From positions 62,001 through 126,000 of the forward strand of contig JAKPOP010000008.1 in assembly GCA_029547805.1 (NCBI GenBank): a DNA stretch of 64,000 bases, read 5' to 3'. Of the stretch, positions 48,997 through 55,725 are shown piece after piece; the first letter of the stretch is position 1; each line of letters begins with the position of its first letter. A program made the translations under genes and the position numbers. Source of the DNA: Deltaproteobacteria bacterium (lineage in GTDB: Bacteria; Myxococcota_A; UBA9042; DTJE01). The notes under the pieces were generated by a model, which ran no database searches, had not been told where the DNA came from, and saw nothing but the letters and a program-made list of their open reading frames with translations.

Positions 48997-50085
48997 ATGG
49001 CCAGAAAACTCATGAAGGGGACCGAGGCCATCGCGGAGGCGGCCATCCGGGCCGGCTGCCGCCTCTTCTTCGGCTATCCCATCACCCCCCAGAACGAGAT
49101 CCCCGAGTATCTCTCCCACCGCCTGCCGCAGGTCGGGGGGACCTACGTCCAGGCCGAGTCGGAGGTGGCCGCCTCGAACATGCTCTATGGGGCCTCCGGA
49201 GCCGGGGTCCGGGTGCTGACCTCCTCGTCGAGCCCCGGGATCAGCCTGATGCAGGAGGCCGTCTCCTACATGGCCGGGGCGGAACTCCCGGTGGTGATCG
49301 TGAACATCATGCGGGCGGGGCCGGGCCTGGGAGGCATCCTGCCGTCCCAGGCGGACTATCTCCAGGCCACCAAGGGGGGAGGCCACGGGGACTACCGGGT
49401 GCCGGTGCTGGGTCCCTGGTCGGTGCAGGAGGCGGCCAACCTGACGATGGAGGCCTTCGACATCGCCGACCGCTATCGGACTCCGGTGATGGTCCTGGGT
49501 GACGGCCTGATCGGCCAGATGATGGAGCCGGTGGAACTGCCCGACGAACGGCCCCCGGCCCCGGACCTGCCGCCCAAGACCTGGGCCTCCACCGGCTGGA
49601 AGGGCGATCGGCCCCGGGCGGTCATCAACAGCCTCTACCTGGACGCCGACACCCTCGAGGCCCACAACCGCCACCTCCAGCAGAAGTACCGGCAGATCCG
49701 GGAACGGGAGCGGCGTTTCCAGATGCGCTTCGAGGAGGGCGACTACGACCTCCTGGTGGTGGCCTACGGCACGGTGGCCCGGGTGGCCCTCAGCGCCATC
49801 GAGGAACTCCGGGAGCAGGGGCGCCGGGTGGCCCTGTTCCGCCCCATCAGCCTCTATCCCTATCCGTACCGGGAACTGGCCGCGGCGGCAGAGAAGGCCC
49901 GGGCGGTGCTGGTGCTGGAACTGTCGGCGGGACAGATGCTGGAGGACGTCCGGCTGGCTCTGGGGCGGTCCCGGCCGGTCCACTTCCACGGGCGGACGGG
50001 GGGCCACCTGATCTCGCCGGAGGAGGCCGCAAACAGGATGGTCGAGGTGCTGGAGGGGCGTTCGCAGGAGGTGGCAGATGTCTAG
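48997..50085 (+). CDS. vorB: 2-oxoacid:ferredoxin oxidoreductase alpha subunit (VorB-like)
   Basis: A 362-residue subunit. The N-terminal part reads KGTEAIAEAAIRAGCRLFFGYPITPQNEIPEYL, the signature of pyrimidine-binding domain I. VQAESEVAASNMLYGASGAG and GLGGILPSQADYLQATKGGGHGDYR follow, as in 2-oxoisovalerate (VorB) and 2-oxoglutarate enzymes. The closest remembered label is VorB, which would mean branched-chain 2-oxoacids, but substrate preference within this family cannot be decided from sequence alone. It overlaps the beta-subunit gene by eight bases. The enzyme makes acyl-CoA, CO2 and reduced ferredoxin. Confidence 0.9.
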   Translation: MARKLMKGTEAIAEAAIRAGCRLFFGYPITPQNEIPEYLSHRLPQVGGTYVQAESEVAASNMLYGASGAGVRVLTSSSSPGISLMQEAVSYMAGAELPVVIVNIMRAGPGLGGILPSQADYLQATKGGGHGDYRVPVLGPWSVQEAANLTMEAFDIADRYRTPVMVLGDGLIGQMMEPVELPDERPPAPDLPPKTWASTGWKGDRPRAVINSLYLDADTLEAHNRHLQQKYRQIRERERRFQMRFEEGDYDLLVVAYGTVARVALSAIEELREQGRRVALFRPISLYPYPYRELAAAAEKARAVLVLELSAGQMLEDVRLALGRSRPVHFHGRTGGHLISPEEAANRMVEVLEGRSQEVADV

Positions 50086-50905
50086 TCCCGCGGTGCTGGA
50101 AGAGACCCCGGCAGCAGCGTCGGAACGGACCCGCGCCCCGGTCTTCGGCCACCCCGAGTCCCTGCGGCAGGTCATCACCCACTACTGCCCGGGATGCACC
50201 CACGGGGTGATCCACCGCCTGATCGCCGAGGTGCTGGACGAACTGGGGGTCCGGGAGCGGACCGTCGGCGTCTCCCCGGTCGGGTGCGCGGTGCTGGCCT
50301 ACAACTACTTCAACACGGACATGCACGAGGCGAGCCACGGTCGGGCACCGGCGGTCGCCACCGGGATCAAGCGGGGCCGGCCGGATCTGGTCGTGTTCAC
50401 CTACCAGGAAGACGGGGACCTGGCCTCCATCGGCCTCAGCGAGATCCTCCACTGCGCCAACCGGGGCGAGAAGGTCACGGTGATCTTCGTCAACAACGCC
50501 ATCTACGGCATGACCGGCGGCCAGATGGCCCCGACCACGATGCCCGGTCAGGTCACGACGACCTCCCCCCTGGGGCGGGACGTCTCCCTGGCGGGCCATC
50601 CCCTCCGGATCGCCGAACTGGTCAGCGCATTGCGGACCCCGGCCTTCATCGCCCGGGGGGCCGTGCACACGCCGCTCCACGTCGTGGAGGCCCGCCGCCT
50701 GGTGCGCCGGGCCTTCCAGTACCAGGTGGAGGGGTGCTGCTTCAGCCTCGTGGAACTCCTCTCGACCTGCCCGACCAACTGGGGGATTCCTCCCCACGAG
50801 GCCTGCGCCTGGGTCGAGAAGAACATGGTGCCCTACTACCCCCTGGGGGTTTTCAAGACCCCCGACGGCGGGGACCGGGCCCCGAGGCCCCTGGGTCGGG
50901 AGTGA
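50078..50905 (+). CDS. 2-oxoacid:ferredoxin oxidoreductase beta subunit (thiamine diphosphate)
   Basis: A 275-residue thiamine-diphosphate subunit. The cluster/cofactor region HYCPGCTHGVIHRLIAEVLDEL and the ThDP motif GDLASIGLSEILHCANRGEKVTVIFVNNAIYGMTGGQ are clear. SPVGCAVLAYNYFNTDMHEASHGRAPAVATGIKRGRP gives the GRA..A.G.K segment of the family. The overlap with the alpha subunit and GGAGGTGGCAG before the ATG indicate coupled translation. Confidence 0.95.
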   Translation: MSSPAVLEETPAAASERTRAPVFGHPESLRQVITHYCPGCTHGVIHRLIAEVLDELGVRERTVGVSPVGCAVLAYNYFNTDMHEASHGRAPAVATGIKRGRPDLVVFTYQEDGDLASIGLSEILHCANRGEKVTVIFVNNAIYGMTGGQMAPTTMPGQVTTTSPLGRDVSLAGHPLRIAELVSALRTPAFIARGAVHTPLHVVEARRLVRRAFQYQVEGCCFSLVELLSTCPTNWGIPPHEACAWVEKNMVPYYPLGVFKTPDGGDRAPRPLGRE

Positions 50906-50923
50906 GGCAGGAGGGGACGGCCG

Positions 50924-51499
50924 ATGCAGTACGAGATGGTCATCGCGGGATTCGGCGGCCAGGGCGCCCTGCTGATCGGCAAGATGCTGGCCTACGCCGG
51001 GATGAAGGAGGGCAAGGAGGTCTCCTGGTTCCCCTCCTATGGCCCCGAGATGCGGGGTGGCACGGCGAACTGCACGGTGGTGATCTCGGACCGGCCCGTC
51101 GGGTCGCCGGTGGTGCAGCGCCCCCGGGCCCTGCTGGCCCTGAACCTGCCCTCGCTGGACCGCTTCGAGGACGCCGTGCGTCCCGGGGGCGTCATCCTCT
51201 ACAACACCTCGCTGGTGAACCGGGAGTGCCGCCGGACCGACGTGGTGGTGGTGCCGGTGGCCGCCAACGACCTGGCCAATGCCCTGGGCAATCCCAAGGG
51301 CGCCAACATGGTGGCCCTGGGGGCCTTCGTCGGGGCCACGGAGGTGGTTCCGATGACCCAGGTGGAGGCCCTGGTCCGGGAGACCTTCGCCCGGAAGCCT
51401 GCCCTGGTGGACGTCAATCTCCAGTGCCTCCAGGCCGGGTTTGGCGAGGCGCGGCGGTGCGTGGAAGGACGGGATCGCCCGGCGGCGCCGGGGATGTGA
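50924..51499 (+). CDS. 2-oxoacid:ferredoxin oxidoreductase gamma subunit
   Basis: A 191-residue subunit with the family motifs MVIAGFGGQGALLIGKMLAYAG and EVSWFPSYGPEMRGGTANCTVVIS, which form the CoA-binding domain. Late sequence NPKGANMVALGAFVGAT is also typical. It completes the four-subunit set (delta-alpha-beta-gamma order, as in many KorDABC/VorDBAC operons). The NuoE-like gene begins eight bases after the stop, so the electron-acceptor module is part of the same transcript. Confidence 0.94.
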   Translation: MQYEMVIAGFGGQGALLIGKMLAYAGMKEGKEVSWFPSYGPEMRGGTANCTVVISDRPVGSPVVQRPRALLALNLPSLDRFEDAVRPGGVILYNTSLVNRECRRTDVVVVPVAANDLANALGNPKGANMVALGAFVGATEVVPMTQVEALVRETFARKPALVDVNLQCLQAGFGEARRCVEGRDRPAAPGM

Positions 51500-51507
51500 G
51501 GGAGACG

Positions 51508-51990
51508 ATGGAGCATTCGAGCCGTGCGGTGGCCTGCGTGGACCTGGCCCCCCTGGAGGAGATCCTGCAGCGGTATCCCCGGGAGGAGCCGTCCCTGATC
51601 CAGGTGCTCCAGGACGTGCAGCGGGCCTATCACTATCTCCCCTGCGAGGTGCTGGAGCGCGTCGCCAGGGAACTAGGGGTCCCCCTGTCCAAGGTCTTCC
51701 AGGTCTCGACCTTCTACCGGGCCTTCAGCCTGACTCCCAAGGGGAAGGTCGTGATCAAGGTCTGCACCGGGACCGCCTGCCACATCCGGGGCGCGCCCCA
51801 GATCATCGACGAGGTGCACCGGCGCCTGGGCATCGGGCCGGGAGAGACGACGGCGGACCTGGGATTCACGCTGGAGACCGTCAACTGCGTCGGGGCCTGC
51901 GCGATGGCTCCGGTGGTGATCGTCAACGACCGATACCACGGCGGTGTGCGGCCGGCCTCGGTCGGGGACTACCTGGAGCCCAAGGAGTAG
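51508..51990 (+). CDS. nuoE: NuoE-like [2Fe-2S] subunit
   Basis: A 160-residue thioredoxin-like [2Fe-2S] protein. LEEILQRYPREEPSLIQVLQDVQRAYHYLP is the NuoE/HndA helical start; the cluster ligands are in VCTGTACHIRGA and VNCVGACAMAPVV. It should pair with the flavoprotein encoded two bases downstream. The full respiratory complex I is not here, so it belongs to a soluble NADH-linked unit. ATG at 51508 follows GAGGGAGACG. Confidence 0.94.
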   Translation: MEHSSRAVACVDLAPLEEILQRYPREEPSLIQVLQDVQRAYHYLPCEVLERVARELGVPLSKVFQVSTFYRAFSLTPKGKVVIKVCTGTACHIRGAPQIIDEVHRRLGIGPGETTADLGFTLETVNCVGACAMAPVVIVNDRYHGGVRPASVGDYLEPKE

Positions 51991-51992
51991 CC

Positions 51993-53894
51993 ATGCGGAT
52001 CGCGTCGAGGCAGCACTTCGAGGAGGCGGTGGCCGCGGCCCGGGATCGCCGGGAGGCCCGGACCCGGGACATCTGGGTCTGCTGCGGCACCGGGTGCCTG
52101 GCCAATGGATCCGCCGCGGTCGCCGAGGCCTTCCGGTCCCGGATCGAGGCCGAGGGGCTGCAGACGGGCCTGGGGGTCTATACCAAGACGACCGGGTGCC
52201 ACGGCTTCTGCCAGCGGGGTCCGCTGGTGGTCATCCAGCCCGAGGGGATCCTCTACACGCGGGTCCAGGCCCGGGACGTTCCCGAGATCCTGGAGAAGAC
52301 GATCGGCCGGGGCGAGGTGGTGGAACGGCTGCTCTACCGGGACCCGAACACCCGGACTCCGGTGGCCCGCTACGAGGAGATTCCCTTCTATCGCCACCAG
52401 ACCCGGATCGCGATGCGGAACATTGGCCGCCTGGACCCCGGGGACCTGGACGACGCCCTGGCCCTGGGTGCCTACGGGGGGCTCGTGAGGGCCCTCTTCG
52501 AGAAGACGCCGGAGGAGGTGATCGAGGAGGTCCGGAAGGCGGGTCTCCGGGGGCGTGGAGGGGCCGGGTTCTCGACGGCCCGGAAGTGGGCCGCGGCCCG
52601 GAAGGCCCGGGGGGACCGGAAGTTCGTCCTCTGCAACGGCGACGAGGGGGACCCGGGGGCCTTCAAGGACCGCAGCATCCTGGAGGGGGACCCCCACAGC
52701 GTCCTCGAGGGGATGATCATCGGCGCCTACGCCGTCGGGGCCCACGAGGGCTACATCTACGTCCGGGACGAGTACCCTCTGGCGGTGGTCCATGTCCAGA
52801 AGGCCATCGAGGATGCCCGGGAACGGGGCCTCCTGGGGCGGGACATCCTCGGCAGTGGCTTCGACTTCGACCTCCGGGTGAGCCGGGGGGGCGGGGCCTT
52901 CGTCTGCGGCGAGTCGTCGGCCCTCATGCGGAGCATCGAGGGCAAGGTCGGGGAGCCTCGGGCCAAGTACATCCACGCCAGCGACCGGGGCCTCTTCGAT
53001 CTACCCACGGTGCTGAACAACGTCGAGACCTGGGCCGACGTCGGGGCGATCCTGACCCACGGCGGCGAGTGGTTCGCCGCCTACGGCACCGCGAAGTCCA
53101 GGGGGACCAAGGCCTTCTCGCTGGTGGGGAAGGTCAAGAACACCGGCCTCATCGAACTGCCGATGGGCGAATCGCTCCGGCGCATCATCTTCGACATCGG
53201 TGGCGGGATCCTGAAGGACCGACCCTTCAAGGCCGTCCAGACCGGGGGCCCCTCGGGCGGGTGCCTGCCGGCCGACAGACTGGACCTGCCCGTGGACTAC
53301 GAGGTGCTGACCGAGAACGGCAGCATGATGGGGTCCGGCGGCATGATCGTGATGGACGACCGGACCTGCATGGTGGACGTCGCCCGCTACTTCCTGAAGT
53401 TCCTGTCGGAGGAGTCCTGCGGCAAGTGCGTGCCGTGCCGGGAGGGCCTGCGGCAGATGCTCCACATCTTCGACGACCTCTGCGAGGGCAGGGGACGGCC
53501 CGGCGACATCGAGCGGATCGAGCGCCTGGCCCGGGGAATGCAGTTGGGGAGCCTCTGCGAACTGGGCAAGTCGGCCCCGAACCCGGTCCTCTCGACCCTG
53601 CGCTACTTCCGGGACGAGTACGAGGCCCACATCGATCGCAAGGCCTGCCCTGCGGGGATCTGCCGGACCCTGACGACCTACCGCATCATCGAGGACCCCT
53701 GCACCGGCTGCCACCAGTGCACGAAGGTCTGCCCGGTGGAGGCCATCGAGGGACGGCCCCGACAGAAGCACCGGATCCTGCCCGAGAAGTGCATCTCCTG
53801 CGGGTCCTGCTACGACGTCTGCCCCGAGAACTGCATCGAGTTCCTGCCTCGGGGCGGGAGGGAGGAGGCGATTCATGGCCACGCTGACCATTGA
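51993..53894 (+). CDS. nuoF: NuoF-like flavoprotein with extra iron-sulfur domains
   Basis: A 633-residue subunit. Residues 1-115: extra thioredoxin-like [2Fe-2S] domain (WVCCGTGCLANGS, TTGCHGFCQRGP). Residues about 135-540: NuoF core with RGRGGAGFSTARKW and NGDEGDPGAFKDR for FMN/NADH, YIYVRDEYP, GAFVCGESSALMRSIEG, and the [4Fe-4S] site ESCGKCVPCREGL. Residues about 565-620: two further [4Fe-4S] motifs CTGCHQCTKVCP and CISCGSCYDVCP. This layout is that of HndC/HydB in NAD(P)-linked and bifurcating hydrogenases, not of respiratory complex I. It starts two bases after the NuoE stop and its end overlaps the next gene by 20 bases. Confidence 0.94.
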   Translation: MRIASRQHFEEAVAAARDRREARTRDIWVCCGTGCLANGSAAVAEAFRSRIEAEGLQTGLGVYTKTTGCHGFCQRGPLVVIQPEGILYTRVQARDVPEILEKTIGRGEVVERLLYRDPNTRTPVARYEEIPFYRHQTRIAMRNIGRLDPGDLDDALALGAYGGLVRALFEKTPEEVIEEVRKAGLRGRGGAGFSTARKWAAARKARGDRKFVLCNGDEGDPGAFKDRSILEGDPHSVLEGMIIGAYAVGAHEGYIYVRDEYPLAVVHVQKAIEDARERGLLGRDILGSGFDFDLRVSRGGGAFVCGESSALMRSIEGKVGEPRAKYIHASDRGLFDLPTVLNNVETWADVGAILTHGGEWFAAYGTAKSRGTKAFSLVGKVKNTGLIELPMGESLRRIIFDIGGGILKDRPFKAVQTGGPSGGCLPADRLDLPVDYEVLTENGSMMGSGGMIVMDDRTCMVDVARYFLKFLSEESCGKCVPCREGLRQMLHIFDDLCEGRGRPGDIERIERLARGMQLGSLCELGKSAPNPVLSTLRYFRDEYEAHIDRKACPAGICRTLTTYRIIEDPCTGCHQCTKVCPVEAIEGRPRQKHRILPEKCISCGSCYDVCPENCIEFLPRGGREEAIHGHADH

Positions 53895-54654
53895 CGGAAG
53901 GCGGGTGGAGGCCCCGGCGGGGACCTTCCTGCTCCAGGCCTGCCGGCAGGCCGGGGTGTCGGTGCCGACGCTCTGCGATCACCCGGCGGTGGAGCCATAC
54001 GGCGGCTGCCGACTCTGCGTGGTGGACGTGACCCGGCCCGAGTGGGACGGCTGGCGGAAGATGGTGGTCTCGTGCCTCTACCCGGTCGAGGACGGGTTGA
54101 TCGTCGATACCCGGTCTGACCGGGTGATCGAGACCCGGCGGGTCGTGCTGGACCTGCTGCTGGCCCGCTCGCCTCGGACGCCCCTGATTCAGCGCCTGGC
54201 CCGGGAGTACGGCATCGAGCGGACCTCCTACGAGCCGAATCCGGAGCCGACGGACTGCATCCTGTGCGGCCTCTGCGTCCGGATCTGCGACCGCCTGGGC
54301 CACTCGGCCATCGGGACCGCCGATCGGGGCGCCGGGCGAGTCGTTGCGCCGCCGTTCCACGAGCCCCCGGAGGCCTGCGTGGGGTGCCTGGCCTGTGCCG
54401 AGATCTGTCCGACAGGCTTCATCCGCTTCGAGTCGGGTCCCGACCGGCGCCGGATCTGGAACCGGGATTTCGAGATGGTCCGGTGTCCCCGGTGCGGCCG
54501 GGCCCACGTCACGAAGGCCCAGGCCGCGTGGTACGCCCGCCGGATGGGGTGGCCCGAGGCGGAGTTCGAGGTGTGCGATTCGTGCAGGCGGCGCGACATG
54601 GCCGCGACCACGGTGAGACTGGGAGAGGGGCCGACGGGGAACGCCGCCTCGTGA
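53875..54654 (+). CDS. NuoG/HoxU-like short iron-sulfur subunit
   Basis: A 259-residue protein. N-terminal [2Fe-2S] domain with CDHPAVEPYGGCRLCVVDV and a later Cys in VVSCLYP; then two [4Fe-4S] motifs CILCGLCVRIC and CVGCLACAEICPTG; then a C-terminal zinc-ribbon-like part CPRCGRAH ... CDSCRRRD. It lacks the H-cluster of [FeFe] hydrogenase, the molybdopterin domain of NuoG, and the usual His-Cys3 cluster between the [2Fe-2S] domain and the ferredoxin pair. It should wire the NuoEF unit to ferredoxin or to the oxidoreductase. Overlap of 20 bases with the NuoF-like gene implies tight coupling. Confidence 0.9.
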   Translation: MATLTIDGRRVEAPAGTFLLQACRQAGVSVPTLCDHPAVEPYGGCRLCVVDVTRPEWDGWRKMVVSCLYPVEDGLIVDTRSDRVIETRRVVLDLLLARSPRTPLIQRLAREYGIERTSYEPNPEPTDCILCGLCVRICDRLGHSAIGTADRGAGRVVAPPFHEPPEACVGCLACAEICPTGFIRFESGPDRRRIWNRDFEMVRCPRCGRAHVTKAQAAWYARRMGWPEAEFEVCDSCRRRDMAATTVRLGEGPTGNAAS

Positions 54655-54695
54655 GGACGCAGACCCGGGAGGCCGGGGAGACCAGAGGGGAGACG

Positions 54696-55163
54696 ATGGA
54701 CCGCATCTACCGGGTGACACCGCAGTCCTGCATCGCCTGCGGCAAGTGCGAACTGGCCTGTTCCTTCGCCCACGGCAGCGACGGCCGCCCTGCCCAGAGC
54801 CGGATCCACATCTTCCGCCGGGGGCCCGAGGCCGGGACTCCGGTCGTGTGCCTCCAGTGTGACGATGCCGCCTGCCTGGCCGTCTGTCCGGTGGGGGCCC
54901 TGTCCTGGAACCTGCGGACCGGTGCCATCGAGGTCTCCCAGGAGACCTGCATCCGATGCCGGATGTGCGTCGTGGCCTGCCCCTTTGGAAACATGCACTG
55001 GGACGAGGGGCGCCACGAGGTGGCCAAGTGCGACCTCTGCGGCGGCGATCCCCGGTGCGTCCCCTTCTGTCCCACCGGGGCACTGGCCTGGCTGACCCCT
55101 GCGGCGGCCGTGCGGCCGGCCGAACCGACGGCGACCCGGGACGGATTGCCGGGGGACCGCTGA
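54696..55163 (+). CDS. CooF/HycB-like four-cluster ferredoxin
   Basis: A 155-residue electron carrier with four [4Fe-4S] motifs: CIACGKCELACSFAH, CLQCDDAACLAVCPVGA, CIRCRMCVVACPFG and CDLCGGDPRCVPFCPTGA. This is the DmsB/HycB/CooF fold that links an oxidoreductase to a partner. No twin-arginine signal is present, so it acts in the cytoplasm. It follows the NuoG-like gene by 41 bases and precedes a ferritin-like gene by 33. Its position suggests it is a bridge between the oxidoreductase and the NuoEFG-like module or another acceptor. Confidence 0.92.
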   Translation: MDRIYRVTPQSCIACGKCELACSFAHGSDGRPAQSRIHIFRRGPEAGTPVVCLQCDDAACLAVCPVGALSWNLRTGAIEVSQETCIRCRMCVVACPFGNMHWDEGRHEVAKCDLCGGDPRCVPFCPTGALAWLTPAAAVRPAEPTATRDGLPGDR

Positions 55164-55196
55164 GCCCACAAGGGCGTCGGGTCGAAGGAGGTGACC

Positions 55197-55700
55197 ATGC
55201 GACCGGAGATTCGCGAGATCCTGTCCCGGGCCTGGCAGATCGAGAACGACGGCCTGACCTTCTACTCGATGGTGGCCCAGCGGACCGACAAGGACGCCGT
55301 CCGGGAGGTCTTCGAGCGACTGGCCCGGGACGAGGTCCAGCACAAGGCCTTCCTGAAGGACATCGCCGCCCGCCATGATCGGGAGGGGGCCGCCGCGTTC
55401 CTGGTTCCCCGATCCGACCCCGGTGCCCGGGTCTTCGTGGACCGCGTGCTCACGGATCGGTTCCGTGCCCAGGCCCGGGAGGCCACCTTCGAGGTCTCGG
55501 CCCTCTCCATCGGCCTGACGCTGGAGTCCAACGCCATCGCCCTGTTCCAGGGGCAGGCTCAGGAGGCAGCCGAGGCCGAGGTCCGGGACTTCTACCGGTT
55601 CCTGGCCGAGTGGGAGCAGCAGCACTACGACACGCTCCGGGAACTCTTCCAGGACCTTCGGCGAGACCTCTTCGACGGTGGCGGATTCGATCCGTTCTGA
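55197..55700 (+). CDS. Rubrerythrin/ferritin-like di-iron protein
   Basis: A 167-residue four-helix protein. Probable di-iron ligands: E in IENDGLTFYSMVAQ, E and H in RDEVQHKAFLKDI, E in FEVSALSIGLTLESNAIAL, and E and H in LAEWEQQHYDTLREL. There is no rubredoxin tail. Members reduce peroxide or handle iron in anaerobes. The ribosome binding site AAGGAGGTGA is a near-perfect match to the 16S end, the strongest in the window, and fixes ATG at 55197 against a GTG six bases earlier. It closes the operon and may protect its oxygen-sensitive enzymes. Confidence 0.85.
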   Translation: MRPEIREILSRAWQIENDGLTFYSMVAQRTDKDAVREVFERLARDEVQHKAFLKDIAARHDREGAAAFLVPRSDPGARVFVDRVLTDRFRAQAREATFEVSALSIGLTLESNAIALFQGQAQEAAEAEVRDFYRFLAEWEQQHYDTLRELFQDLRRDLFDGGGFDPF

Positions 55701-55725
55701 CGAGGGCCGCGAGTTCCGACGACAT

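Noticed and set aside
47461-50178. A 905-codon minus-strand frame opposite the oxidoreductase operon start
   Set aside because: It covers unmistakable genes on the plus strand and has no recognisable domain, so it is a shadow frame; the same holds for long minus-strand frames at 28932-32513, 35666-38326 and 41301-44408.
53875-54654. [FeFe] hydrogenase subunit
   Set aside because: The H-cluster domain and its Cys motifs are absent; only the N-terminal iron-sulfur part of that architecture is present.
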